From Chelativorans sp. (lineage in GTDB: Bacteria; Pseudomonadota; Alphaproteobacteria; Rhizobiales; Rhizobiaceae): a stretch of DNA of 64,000 bases. The stretch is taken from positions 1 to 64,000 of the forward strand of contig NZ_JAPSLH010000023.1 of the NCBI RefSeq assembly GCF_031180965.1, written 5' to 3'. The position numbers were made by a program, and so were the translations under genes. The notes beneath the pieces are model-generated. The model made no database searches, was not told where the DNA came from, and worked only from the letters and a program-made list of their open reading frames with translations. Positions 35,883 to 44,770 of the stretch are shown here, in pieces. The stretch's first letter is position 1; each line of letters begins with the position of its first letter.

Positions 35883-37079
35883 TCACGGGTTGGCGATTTC
35901 GAGGAAGGCGGCGGCAGCGGCCTTGGCGAATTCGGGATGGTTGATGTGCATGGGCAAGCGGACGATCTGGCGGCCGGGGCCGGGTTTCAGGGTCCGCTCC
36001 ACCGCCGCGAAAAGCTCCGCGTCGGCCTCCTGATCGAAAAAGGCTCCGCCCTCGACATCCAGCGCGGAGACGCCGCGTTCCGGTATGAGGAAACGGATCG
36101 GGCCCTTGCAGGCATCGAGCCTGGTGCCGATCCATTCGCCGATGGCCCGGCATTCCTCCGCCGTGGTGCGCATGAGCGTCACATTCGGGTTGTGGCGGTA
36201 GAGATTGCGGCCACGAAGATGTTCCGGGATTGTGTCCGGCGCCCAGTAATTGACCATGTCACAGGCGCCGAGAGACCCGACATAGGGCAGCCCGGTCCGC
36301 ACAACCGCGCCGAACCGGTCCGCCGTGGCCGGCAAGACGCCGCCGAACAGGAAGTCGCAGACCTCAGTGGTCGTGATGTCGACGATGCCGGCGAGCATGG
36401 CACTGTCGGCGAGCTTTTCCATCGTGCGCCCGCCGGTCCCGGTCGCATGAAAGACCATGCAGTCGTACCGGTCGCGCAGGTGCTGCGAAATCGCCGTCAC
36501 GCATGGCGTCGTCACGCCGAACATCGTGAGGCCCAGAGCCGGCCGCCCCTCCGCCCGCGGTGCCGGGCGCGCCGCCATGCCGGCGATGGCCTGCGCCGCG
36601 TTGTGCAGGATCGTGCGGCTCAAGCCGTTGATGCCCGCCATGTCGGTGACTGCCGGCATCATGGCGATGTCGGAAATATCGACATAAGGCGATACGTCTC
36701 CGGAAGCGAGGGTCGAGACCATCAGCTTGGGCAAGCCGTAGGGAAGCCGGCGCATGCCGGCGGTGACAATGGACGTGCCGCCGCCGCCGCCAATGCCGAT
36801 CACCGCCGCCACATCCTCGCGCGCGGCGATGAAGTTGGCGAAGGCCTCGCCCATGGCGGAAACCGCCCTGCCCCGGTCGCTCGTGCCGAGCACCGCCTCG
36901 GCACCGTCGGGATGGTGCGCTGCCACCTCGGCGGCGAGCACGTCCACCGCGACGGAGGGATTTCGCGTGCCGACATCCACGCGCAGCACCGCCGCGCCGG
37001 CTCCGGCGATCGCGTCGGCCAGGAACGCGAGCTCCTCGCCCTTGGTGTCGGCCGTGCCGACCACATGGATGCGCTTCAT
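35883..37079 (-). CDS. Tm-1-like ATP-binding protein (UPF0261)
   Basis: 398-residue UPF0261 protein, homologous to the ATP-binding N-terminal half of tomato Tm-1. N-terminal [16 protein letters not shown] and the glycine-rich [11 protein letters not shown] stretch are characteristic. First gene of the minus-strand trio with the TIM barrel and cupin, divergent from the TetR regulator by 99 bp. The bacterial role is unknown; linkage to a sugar importer suggests small-molecule catabolism. Confidence 0.88.
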   Translation of the reverse strand: MKRIHVVGTADTKGEELAFLADAIAGAGAAVLRVDVGTRNPSVAVDVLAAEVAAHHPDGAEAVLGTSDRGRAVSAMGEAFANFIAAREDVAAVIGIGGGGGTSIVTAGMRRLPYGLPKLMVSTLASGDVSPYVDISDIAMMPAVTDMAGINGLSRTILHNAAQAIAGMAARPAPRAEGRPALGLTMFGVTTPCVTAISQHLRDRYDCMVFHATGTGGRTMEKLADSAMLAGIVDITTTEVCDFLFGGVLPATADRFGAVVRTGLPYVGSLGACDMVNYWAPDTIPEHLRGRNLYRHNPNVTLMRTTAEECRAIGEWIGTRLDACKGPIRFLIPERGVSALDVEGGAFFDQEADAELFAAVERTLKPGPGRQIVRLPMHINHPEFAKAAAAAFLEIANP

Positions 37080-37156
37080 GGCTCCCTCTCGCCGGCAAGC
37101 CTGCCGGACTCTCCTCCCCGCGCAAAGGCCTCACAAAAAGGCCGTTGCAAAATTTT

Positions 37157-37170
37157 GAGACGCGCGTATC
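37157..37170. promoter_or_regulatory. candidate TetR operator
   Basis: GAGACGCGCGTATC is a 14-bp dyad with one symmetric mismatch (positions 3 and 12) centred on CGCG. It lies 8 bp before the TetR ATG, in the 99-bp gap shared with the UPF0261 gene. It probably serves for autorepression and for control of the divergent trio. Confidence 0.5.
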
Positions 37171-37178
37171 GTATTGAC

Positions 37179-37817
37179 ATGGAAGTCTCACGTCAACAGT
37201 TCGGGCCGGTGGAGGAGGTCGAGCGCGGTCCGCGGGCAAGGACCCGCCGCCTGATGCTGGAGACTGCCACGCGGCTGATGCAGCGCGGCGTCACGCCGTC
37301 GGTGAGCGAGGTGGCGGAGGCGGCGGGTGTCTCGCGCGCTACCGCTTACCGATATTTCCCGAGCCAGGCTGCCCTCGTGCATGCGGTGGTGGGAGAAGCG
37401 CTAGGGCCCATTCTCACGTGGAAGTCGGGCGCGGCGAGCGCGGAGGAACGGGTGGCGGAGCTGTTCTCCACCTCCCTGCCCCGCATTGACGAGTTCGAGG
37501 CGACGTTCAAAGCCGCGTTGAAGCTTTCGCTCGAGCAATGGGCGCAGCGCCAGGCGGGGTCGCTCGGCAATGAGCCGCAATTCAAGCGCGGTCATCGTGT
37601 CGAGCTCCTGCGGCACGCATTGGCGCCGCTGAAGGGCGAACTCACCAAGGCTCAGATCGATCGCCTGGCGCAGGCACTGTCGTTGATCTTCGGGGTGGAG
37701 GTGCTGATCGTGCTCAAGGACATTTGGGGGCTCGAGGCGGGCAAGGCGCAGACAGTTGCACAGTGGGCTGCAAATACACTTGTGCGTGCAGCCATTTCAG
37801 AGGCAAAATCGATTTAA
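37179..37817 (+). CDS. TetR/AcrR family transcriptional regulator
   Basis: 212 residues. The N-terminal helix-turn-helix (about 20-65) contains VSEVAEAAGVSRATAYRYFPSQAALV; the C-terminal ligand domain is helical and unclassified. I start at the ATG 37179 (MEVSRQQ); the frame is open far upstream, but that part lies antisense to the UPF0261 gene. It probably controls the divergent UPF0261/TIM-barrel/cupin trio and perhaps the importer downstream. Confidence 0.9.
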   Translation: MEVSRQQFGPVEEVERGPRARTRRLMLETATRLMQRGVTPSVSEVAEAAGVSRATAYRYFPSQAALVHAVVGEALGPILTWKSGAASAEERVAELFSTSLPRIDEFEATFKAALKLSLEQWAQRQAGSLGNEPQFKRGHRVELLRHALAPLKGELTKAQIDRLAQALSLIFGVEVLIVLKDIWGLEAGKAQTVAQWAANTLVRAAISEAKSI

Positions 37818-38063
37818 ATGGCGCGAGACGCCAGGCCGCTGGCAAAGGAGGGCGTGGAGGGAGGCGAGAAATAGGGGTGCAGGGATGCCGCGAGGCTGCG
37901 TTTGCGGGGAGACGAGGCGAGGAGGCCACTGATCCCATCGCATCCGCAGCGCGACGGAGAAGCTGGGAGGCTTCGCGTCGGGAGACGGCAAGACAGGAGG
38001 AGTGCAGGAGCCGGCGCTGCCGCGGTCCTGCAAATGCGTAGGTGCAATTGGGAGGATTTCGAC
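37818..38063. other. purine-rich leader before the second dual-ATPase importer
   Basis: 246 bp without a credible gene. The coding strand is strongly purine-biased (many GGAGG and GAGG runs), which suggests an untranslated leader of the binding-protein mRNA. No promoter was assigned with confidence. Confidence 0.4.
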
Positions 38064-39368
38064 ATGCGCATGAAATGGACCGGCATGCTTGCCGGCATCG
38101 GCTTAGCTTTGTCCTGCGGAACGTCGGCGCTCGCGCAGGAGCTCACCATCTTCTGGGCGGAGTGGGATCCGGCCAACTACCTGCAGGAACTGGTCAACGA
38201 ATACGAGGCCGAAACCGGTGTCGTGGTCACGGTCGAGACGACGCCCTGGGCAGATTTCCAGACCAAGGCCTTCACCGAATTCAACGCGCGCGGCAGCGCC
38301 TATGACCTTATCGTCGGCGACTCGCAGTGGCTTGGCGCTGCCTCCGAGGCCGGTCACTATGTCGATCTGACCGAGTTCTTCAACAAGCACAAGCTGAACG
38401 AGGTGATGGCTCCGGCCACCGTCAAATACTATGCCGAATATCCATCGAATTCGGGCAAGTACTGGGCGATTCCTGCGGAGGGCGACGCGGTCGGCTGGTC
38501 GTACCGCAAGGACTGGTTCGAGGACCCGAAGGAAAAGGAGGCTTTCCAGGCCAAATACGGCTACGAGCTGGCCGTTCCGAAGACCTTCAAGGAGCTGCGC
38601 GACCTCGCGGAATTCTTCCACCGCCCGGACGAGAACCGCTACGGCATCGCGATCTACACCGACAACTCCTACGACGCGCTGGTGATGGGTGTGGAGAACG
38701 CCATCTTCAGCTATGGCGGCGAGCTTGGCAATTACGAGACCTACGAGGTCGAAGGCATCATCAATTCCGACAAGAATGTCGCTGCCCTCGAGATCTATAA
38801 GGAACTGTATAAGTTCACGCCGCCGGGCTGGGCCAAGAGCTTCTTCGTCGAGGACAACCAGGCCATCACCGAGGGTCTGGCGGCGATGAGCATGAACTAT
38901 TTCGCCTTCTTCCCGGCGCTCGTCAACGAAGCGACCAACCCGCATGCCAAGAACACCGGCTTCTTCGCCAATCCGGCAGGGCCGGACGGGGACCAGTTTG
39001 CCGCGCTCGGCGGCCAGGGCATCTCCATTGTCTCCTATTCGGAGAACCAGGAGGAGGCGATGAAATTCCTGGAATGGTTCATCCGCGATGACGTGCAGAA
39101 GCGCTGGGCGGAGCTGGGCGGCTACACCTGCCACGCGGCAACGCTGGAATCGGCTGAGTTCCGCAATGCCACGCCCTATAACGAGGCATTCTACCAGACC
39201 ATGTTTAAGGTGAAGGACTTCTGGGCGACCCCGGAATATGCCGAGCTCCTGCAGCAGGCGAACCAGCGCCTCTATCCGTTCGTGACCGGCGATCAGGGCA
39301 CAGCCAAGGAGACCCTCGACGCGCTGGCCGCCGACTGGAAGGCGACCTTCGAGAAATACAACCGCTAG
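38064..39368 (+). CDS. extracellular sugar-binding protein of importer 2
   Basis: 434-residue periplasmic binding protein. Signal peptide at 1-27 (ends ALAQE), mature start LTIFWAEWDPANYLQELV as in CUT1 binding proteins. The ATG 38064 follows GGGAGG. It is separated from the permeases by a perfect GC hairpin at 39386-39409. Together with two permeases, a small membrane protein and two ATPases it forms a complete dual-ATPase importer, probably for a sugar or sugar alcohol given the epimerase at the end. Confidence 0.93.
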   Translation: MRMKWTGMLAGIGLALSCGTSALAQELTIFWAEWDPANYLQELVNEYEAETGVVVTVETTPWADFQTKAFTEFNARGSAYDLIVGDSQWLGAASEAGHYVDLTEFFNKHKLNEVMAPATVKYYAEYPSNSGKYWAIPAEGDAVGWSYRKDWFEDPKEKEAFQAKYGYELAVPKTFKELRDLAEFFHRPDENRYGIAIYTDNSYDALVMGVENAIFSYGGELGNYETYEVEGIINSDKNVAALEIYKELYKFTPPGWAKSFFVEDNQAITEGLAAMSMNYFAFFPALVNEATNPHAKNTGFFANPAGPDGDQFAALGGQGISIVSYSENQEEAMKFLEWFIRDDVQKRWAELGGYTCHAATLESAEFRNATPYNEAFYQTMFKVKDFWATPEYAELLQQANQRLYPFVTGDQGTAKETLDALAADWKATFEKYNR

Positions 39369-39385
39369 AGCCAGTGACGTTCACG

Positions 39386-39409
39386 AGGGGGCGGCTCTCC
39401 GCCCCCTCC
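39386..39409 (+). terminator. stem-loop between binding-protein and permease genes
   Basis: GAGGGGGCGG (39386-39395) and CCGCCCCCTC (39400-39409) pair perfectly over ten bases around the tetraloop CTCT, 17 bases after the binding-protein stop. It is followed by a C/T-rich but not T-only tract. Probably stabilises the binding-protein message or attenuates read-through. Confidence 0.7.
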
Positions 39410-39444
39410 CCTTCCTGTAGCAGGCTCTGGGGAGGAGCAGCGCT

Positions 39445-40350
39445 TTGACGACCGCAGTGATGGCAACGCTGGACCCGAAATCGCGCGCCGCTGCCCGCGG
39501 CATGAGCGATCTTGCGATCCGCAACCTCTTCATCATCCCGACGATCGCCTTCCTGATCATCTTCAACGTCTTTCCGTTGATCTACTCGCTGGGATACTCC
39601 TTCACCGACTTCCGCGCCTCGATGAACGCGCCTGCCAGATTCGTCGGTCTGGCGAATTATCGCGAGCTCCTGAACGACCCCTTCATCTGGTCGAACTTCG
39701 TCATCACCGCGAAATATGTGATCATCTCGGTCGTCGGGCAGGTCCTGGTCGGTTTCGGCGTGGCCATGCTGCTCAACCGCACGATCCCCTTCAAGGGCCT
39801 GATCACGACGCTCCTGCTCCTGCCGATGATGCTCTCCATGGCAGTCGTCGGCCTGTTCTGGAAGCTGCTCTACAGCCCGAACTTCGGCATCATCAACCAC
39901 GCGCTCGGCCTTGGCACATTCGAGTGGCTATCCGATCCCGACATGGCGCTCTACGCCGTTGCCATCGTCGATATCTGGATGTGGTCGCCCTTCGTGATGC
40001 TCCTGTCGCTTGCCGGCCTGTCGGCCGTGCCCAAGCATCTCTACGAGGCGGCGGCGATCGACCGAGCCGGGCCGCTCTACACCTTCTTCCGCATCACGCT
40101 GCCGCTGGTCGCGCCGATCCTGATGATCGCGATCATCTTCAGGACCATGGAGGCGTTCAAGACCTTCGATCTCGCCTTCGTACTGTCGAGCCAGCCGACG
40201 ACGGAGGTTATCTCGATCCGTCTTTACAAGATGGCCTTCCAGCAGTGGCAGACGGGCATGTCCTGCGCGCTTGCCTACATCATGCTGATCATGGTGCTGG
40301 CGATCACCAACATCTACGTGAAGTACCTGAACAAGGTGAAGGAGCGCTGA
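39445..40350 (+). CDS. sugar ABC permease (MalF type), TTG start
   Basis: 301-residue permease with six helices; EAA loop LYEAAAIDRAGPLYTFFRITLP. The ribosome site GGGGAGGAG (39430-39438) stands 6-7 bases before a TTG at 39445 but 21 bases before the first ATG (39460), so TTG is the likely start. It is followed by the partner permease after 1 base. Confidence 0.92.
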   Translation: MTTAVMATLDPKSRAAARGMSDLAIRNLFIIPTIAFLIIFNVFPLIYSLGYSFTDFRASMNAPARFVGLANYRELLNDPFIWSNFVITAKYVIISVVGQVLVGFGVAMLLNRTIPFKGLITTLLLLPMMLSMAVVGLFWKLLYSPNFGIINHALGLGTFEWLSDPDMALYAVAIVDIWMWSPFVMLLSLAGLSAVPKHLYEAAAIDRAGPLYTFFRITLPLVAPILMIAIIFRTMEAFKTFDLAFVLSSQPTTEVISIRLYKMAFQQWQTGMSCALAYIMLIMVLAITNIYVKYLNKVKER

Positions 40351-40351
40351 G

Positions 40352-41314
40352 ATGGCCGCGGTAAGGACATCCACCGAAAGAGCGCTCAACCGGCTCGCCA
40401 TCGTATGCGTGCTGATCGTGACGCTGATCTTCCTCGCGCCGATCTACTGGATCGCCTCCACCGCCTTCAAGCCGCGCGAGCTGGCGACGAGCGTGCCGCC
40501 AACCGTGCTTTTCGAGCCGGAGATCACGCCCTTCGTGAAGCTATTCGTGCGGCGCTCGCAGCTGCGCGAGCCGGTCGCTCCGGAGGTCTATGACGAAGCT
40601 CCCTGGTGGGAAAAGCTCGTCTATGACGACGGCGAGCGGCTGGTGCGCTCCGGAAGGACGGGAGAGGTCCAGCTGTCCGGCTATCCCGACCGGTTCCTGA
40701 ATTCGCTCATCGTGGCGACGATCTCGACGATCCTCGCCGTCGGCATGGGCACGTTTACGGCCTACGGCTTCTCCCGCTTCAAAGTGAAGGGCGAGAGCGA
40801 TCTCCTGTTCTTCATCCTGTCGACGCGCATGCTGCCACCGATCGTGGTGGCGATCCCGATGTTCCTCATGTACCGCGCGGTCGGCCTCAACGACACCCAT
40901 GCCGGACTGATCATCCTCTACACCGCCTTCAACCTGTCTTTCTCCGTCTGGCTCATGAAGGGGTTCATCGACGAGATCCCGAGGGAATACGAGGAGGCGG
41001 CGCTGGTCGACGGCTATACGCGCATGCAGGCCTTCTTCAAGATCGTGCTGCCTGAAGCGGCCACAGGCATCGCCGCCACCGCGGTCTTCTGCTTCATCAC
41101 GGCATGGAACGAATACGCGTTCGCACTGATCCTGACCAACCGCGAAGCGCAGACCGCGCCGCCCTTCATCCCGAGCCAGGTGGGCTCGGGCCTTCCTGAC
41201 TGGACAGTGATCGCCGCCGGCACGTTCCTGTTCCTGCTGCCGGTCGCCATCTTCACTTTCCTGCTTCGCAATCACCTTCTGCGCGGCATGTCCTTTGGAG
41301 CGATCCGCAAATGA
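40352..41314 (+). CDS. sugar ABC permease (MalG type) with long periplasmic insertion
   Basis: 320-residue permease. After helix 1 (about 15-36) comes an unusually long periplasmic segment of about 70 residues rich in charged and aromatic residues (for example DEAPWWEKLVYDDGERLV) before the permease core. The EAA loop reads YEEAALVDGYTRMQAFFK. Start ATG 40352; the stop overlaps the small membrane protein (ATGA). Confidence 0.92.
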   Translation: MAAVRTSTERALNRLAIVCVLIVTLIFLAPIYWIASTAFKPRELATSVPPTVLFEPEITPFVKLFVRRSQLREPVAPEVYDEAPWWEKLVYDDGERLVRSGRTGEVQLSGYPDRFLNSLIVATISTILAVGMGTFTAYGFSRFKVKGESDLLFFILSTRMLPPIVVAIPMFLMYRAVGLNDTHAGLIILYTAFNLSFSVWLMKGFIDEIPREYEEAALVDGYTRMQAFFKIVLPEAATGIAATAVFCFITAWNEYAFALILTNREAQTAPPFIPSQVGSGLPDWTVIAAGTFLFLLPVAIFTFLLRNHLLRGMSFGAIRK

Positions 41315-41532
41315 GCTTTCGCAGGCTGAATCAGAAATATCTGGCGCCGGGCTCGCAGGCGCTAATGATCTTCGGCATCGCCGCTCTCTGCCAGCCCTGG
41401 AGCTTTTTTCTGCATCGCTACGGCATCACGCTGACACTCATCGGCCTTGTCGTTTTCATGATCACCTCCAAGATCGGGCCGGAGGCCGGGCCGCAGGAGG
41501 TGGACCCCTATGAGGGGAGGCCCGGCCAATGA
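41311..41532 (+). CDS. small two-helix membrane protein of importer 2
   Basis: 73 residues with two predicted membrane helices (about 15-33 and 37-54) joined by a short HRYG turn, and a charged Pro-rich tail. It overlaps the permease stop and the ATPase start by 4 bases each, so it is an integral part of the importer operon. It occupies the equivalent place of the small protein at 3391-3639 in the first dual-ATPase importer, though the two show no obvious sequence similarity. Unrecognised family. Confidence 0.82.
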   Translation: MSFRRLNQKYLAPGSQALMIFGIAALCQPWSFFLHRYGITLTLIGLVVFMITSKIGPEAGPQEVDPYEGRPGQ

Positions 41533-42635
41533 CGCAGATCGAGCTTCGCGGCGTCGAGAAGTTCTTCGGTGAGGTGCAGGTCATCAGGAACCTTGACCTG
41601 TTCATCGATCACAACGAGTTCATCGTCATGCTCGGTCCCTCGGGCTGCGGCAAGACGACGACCCTGCGCGCCATCGCGGGTCTCGAGACGATCGACAGGG
41701 GCGACATCCTCATCGACGGCAAGGTGGTGCAGCACCTCAAGGCTGCCGACCGCGACATCGCCTTTGTGTTCCAGTCCTTCTCTCTCTACCCGCATATGAC
41801 GGTTTACGAGAATATCGCCTTCCCATTGCGCGCGACGCGTCAAAGCAAGGCGCAGGTTGACCTGGCGGTGCGGCAGGTGGCGGAGATCCTGCAGATCACG
41901 CCTCTTCTTTCGCGCAGGCCGTCGGCGCTTTCGGGCGGCGACATGCAGCGCGTGGCCATCGGCCGCGCCCTGGTGCGCAGCCCGAAGGCGCTCTTGATGG
42001 ACGAGCCTATCGGCGCGCTCGACGCCAAGTTACGCGAGGAGATGCGGGCCGAGATAAAGCGCCTGCATATGAAGCAGGGCTCGACCACCATCTATGTAAC
42101 GCATGACCAGGTGGAGGCCATGTCGCTCGCGGATCGCGTCGTGATCATGCATGAGGGAGTGCTGCAGCAGGTTGGGACGCCCGAAGAGGTCTATTCCCGC
42201 CCGGCAAACCTTTTTGTCGCGCAGTTTGTGGGCAGCCCGGTGATGAACATCGCCGAGGCACATGTAGCTGAGGAGCATGGTGAAGCGCGCGTAAGGATGG
42301 CGGGCGCGGAGCAAGGATTTTCCTTTCCGCGCGATCTTCTCGGCCGCCTACCGGCCGGCAGTGCCGGCAACGGAATCGCCCTTGGCATCCGCCCCGAAGG
42401 GATTGCCGTCGAGCGGGAACCGCGCGAAGGCTTCCTGCCGGTGGAGGCGCGTATCATCGAGCCGCTCGGGTCCCACGATATCGTCGACCTTCAGGTCGGG
42501 TCGCAGATGCTGCGCGCACGCACCAAGAGCGGGTTCGTGCCGCGACCGGGTGAGCGGGTGTGGGCGCGCATCGACCCCGTGCAGGCGCATTTCTTCGACA
42601 CACAGAGCGGCCGATCGCTCGGGGTGAGGCTGTAA
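41529..42635 (+). CDS. sugar ABC importer ATPase A (MalK/UgpC type)
   Basis: 368 residues. Walker A GPSGCGKT, intact Q-loop VFQSFSLYPH, signature LSGGDMQR (Asp in place of the usual Gln), Walker B LLMDEP, and a C-terminal TOBE domain. Start overlaps the small membrane protein stop. One of two different ATPases of this importer. Confidence 0.93.
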   Translation: MTQIELRGVEKFFGEVQVIRNLDLFIDHNEFIVMLGPSGCGKTTTLRAIAGLETIDRGDILIDGKVVQHLKAADRDIAFVFQSFSLYPHMTVYENIAFPLRATRQSKAQVDLAVRQVAEILQITPLLSRRPSALSGGDMQRVAIGRALVRSPKALLMDEPIGALDAKLREEMRAEIKRLHMKQGSTTIYVTHDQVEAMSLADRVVIMHEGVLQQVGTPEEVYSRPANLFVAQFVGSPVMNIAEAHVAEEHGEARVRMAGAEQGFSFPRDLLGRLPAGSAGNGIALGIRPEGIAVEREPREGFLPVEARIIEPLGSHDIVDLQVGSQMLRARTKSGFVPRPGERVWARIDPVQAHFFDTQSGRSLGVRL

Positions 42636-42727
42636 TGGCGATCGCCCTGTTGCTTCAGAGAGAGGATGCGCTCGGAGCGTCCACCTCTCCACGGCGCCGC
42701 CATTATTCTTTGGGGGCGAACTGATCC

Positions 42728-43807
42728 ATGGCCCATATCCAGCTCAGAAACATCACCAAGAAATTCGGCGAGCACACCGCGCTTCGCGGCCTGGACCTGG
42801 AGATTGCCGATGGCGAGTTCTTCGTGCTGCTCGGCCAGACCGGAGCCGGCAAAACGACGACGCTAAGACTCATTGCTGGCCTGGAAAAGCCCACCGAGGG
42901 CCAGATCTTCATAGACGGGGTCGATGTGGGCGACTGGGGCGCTGCGGAGCGCGACGTGGCCCTGGTGCTGCAGCAATATTCTCTCTACCCGCGCTATACG
43001 GTGCGCGAGAACCTGGAATTCCCGCTGAAGCCGAAGCTCCGCCGGGTAGAGCCCGCCGAGATCAAGGAGCGCGTTGCACGAGCGGCCCGGACGCTGCGCA
43101 TCGAGCACCTGCTCGACCGCAAGACGGACAGGCTCTCGGGCGGCGAGATGCAGCGCGTCTCCATCGGCCGCGCCATCGTGCGAAAGCCGCGCGTCTTCCT
43201 GATGGACGAGCCGCTGTCGGCGCTCGACGCAAAGCTGCGCGAGGCGCTGCGCACGGAACTCAAGAACCTGCAGATGACACTTGGCGCGACGTTCCTTTTC
43301 GTCACCCATGACCAAATCGAAGCAATGTCGATGGGCGACAAGATCGGCGTGCTCGACCGCGGCCGGCTGGTGCAAACCGGAACGCCGCAGGAAATCTACA
43401 ACAATCCGCGCAACACGTTCGTCGCCCGCTCCGTCGGCTCGCCGCCAATGAACCTGGTGGAGGGAAGGCTGGTCGGCGGCCGGGCAGTGGTGGCGCCAGG
43501 CAATTTCGAGCTGCCGCTCAACGGCCAGGTCGCCAGCGCCGCGGAAGGGAGGCCGCTCATCTTCGGCATTCGACCCGAGGATATTTTCGTCGAGCCGGGC
43601 GCGCCGATCGCAGCAATGATCCACGACGTGGAAAACCATGGGGTGGAGAAGATCCTGACGCTCGTTGCGGGCGAGGCGACTCTGCGCGCCACGGTTCCGG
43701 CGCGGATGAACGTGGCAGTGGACGAGACCGTTAGCTTTGCCTGGAATCCGGAGAAGGTCCTCCTGTTCGATTCCGCTAGCGGCCTCAGCTTGCGGCACGC
43801 AGGTTAG
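42728..43807 (+). CDS. sugar ABC importer ATPase B (MalK/UgpC type)
   Basis: 359 residues. Walker A GQTGAGKT, Q-loop VLQQYSLYPR, signature LSGGEMQR, Walker B FLMDEP, C-terminal TOBE domain. It is 92 bases downstream of ATPase A and clearly different from it, so the importer motor is probably an A/B heterodimer. Confidence 0.93.
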   Translation: MAHIQLRNITKKFGEHTALRGLDLEIADGEFFVLLGQTGAGKTTTLRLIAGLEKPTEGQIFIDGVDVGDWGAAERDVALVLQQYSLYPRYTVRENLEFPLKPKLRRVEPAEIKERVARAARTLRIEHLLDRKTDRLSGGEMQRVSIGRAIVRKPRVFLMDEPLSALDAKLREALRTELKNLQMTLGATFLFVTHDQIEAMSMGDKIGVLDRGRLVQTGTPQEIYNNPRNTFVARSVGSPPMNLVEGRLVGGRAVVAPGNFELPLNGQVASAAEGRPLIFGIRPEDIFVEPGAPIAAMIHDVENHGVEKILTLVAGEATLRATVPARMNVAVDETVSFAWNPEKVLLFDSASGLSLRHAG

Positions 43808-43872
43808 CGCAGCAGTCGAGGGATAGTCAGGGTTCAGGGCGCAGCGTGGCGTGTCGGCCGCGGGAGGGACCA

Positions 43873-44724
43873 GTGAAAATCGGAATGTGCATGTTTCTTT
43901 GGACGACAAGCGTTTCAGGGAAGCACGAGGCTCTTCTGCGCGACATCAAGACGGCCGGCTTCGACGGCGTGGAAATTCCGGTGTTCGTAGGAACGTCGGA
44001 TAAATATCGCCGGCTGGGTGCCCTGCTCGACCGCATCGGGCTGGAGCGCACGGCGGTTTCCGCCATTGGCGATCCGCGCAAAAACCTTATCTCGCCGGTT
44101 GCCGCCGAGCGGAAGGCCGGCATAGACCATATGCGATGGGCAATCGACTGCGCCGCCGCGCTCGGCGCCTCTACTTTGAGCGGACCTTTACACTCCACCC
44201 TCGGCCATTTCACGGGCACGGGCCCTACCCCGGCGGAACGGAAGCGTTCCGTCTCCTCCCAGCGGGCGATTGGCGACCATGCGGCCGCCCGCGGCGTAAC
44301 CGTCGCGCTCGAGGCCCTTAACCGCTTCGAATGCTATTTCCTCAACACGATGGACGAGCTCTCTGCGCATATCGACGAGATAGGCCACCCTCACGTCAGG
44401 GCCATGTACGACACGTTCCATGCCAATATCGAGGAAGCCGATCCCATCGGCGCCTTCCTGCGCAATGCCCACAACATCGTTCATGTCCATATCTCCGAGA
44501 ATGACCGCGGTGTGCCGGGGCGCGGCAACATCCCCTGGCAAGAAACCTTCGCAGCGATCCGCGGGAGCGGCTATGACGGCTGGCTCACCATCGAAGCGTT
44601 CGGGCGGTCGCTCAAGGAACTCGCAGCGGCCACCAAAGTGTGGCGGGACTTCGCCGAAAGCCAGGAAGCGGTCTATCGGGAGGGCTATCGACATATTCGG
44701 GAGGGCTGGGCGCACGCCGCTTGA
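43873..44724 (+). CDS. TIM-barrel sugar epimerase (xylose-isomerase-like family)
   Basis: 283-residue AP-endonuclease-2/xylose isomerase-like TIM barrel, similar to D-tagatose/D-psicose 3-epimerases. The four expected metal ligands are visible: Glu in VALEALNRFE, Asp in MYDTFHANIEE, His in VHVHISENDRG and Glu in LTIEAFGRS. Start is GTG at 43873 after GGGAGGGA. Last gene of the importer 2 operon, so it probably epimerises the imported ketose. Confidence 0.9.
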   Translation: MKIGMCMFLWTTSVSGKHEALLRDIKTAGFDGVEIPVFVGTSDKYRRLGALLDRIGLERTAVSAIGDPRKNLISPVAAERKAGIDHMRWAIDCAAALGASTLSGPLHSTLGHFTGTGPTPAERKRSVSSQRAIGDHAAARGVTVALEALNRFECYFLNTMDELSAHIDEIGHPHVRAMYDTFHANIEEADPIGAFLRNAHNIVHVHISENDRGVPGRGNIPWQETFAAIRGSGYDGWLTIEAFGRSLKELAAATKVWRDFAESQEAVYREGYRHIREGWAHAA

Positions 44725-44740
44725 AGCTGGTTACGACGGT

Positions 44741-44768
44741 CTGCCCTCCCCTGCCCGCTCCGGGGCAG
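44741..44768. terminator. hairpin between convergent genes
   Basis: CTGCCC (44741-44746) pairs with GGGCAG (44763-44768), with an inner CCCCTGCCC/CCGGGG region. It is placed between the epimerase stop and the stop of the siderophore reductase, which converge. No T-run. Confidence 0.45.
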
Positions 44769-44770
44769 CT

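Noticed and set aside
35868-37178. Long upstream extension of the TetR gene
   Set aside because: Lies antisense to UPF0261; the helix-turn-helix homology starts only after the ATG at 37179.
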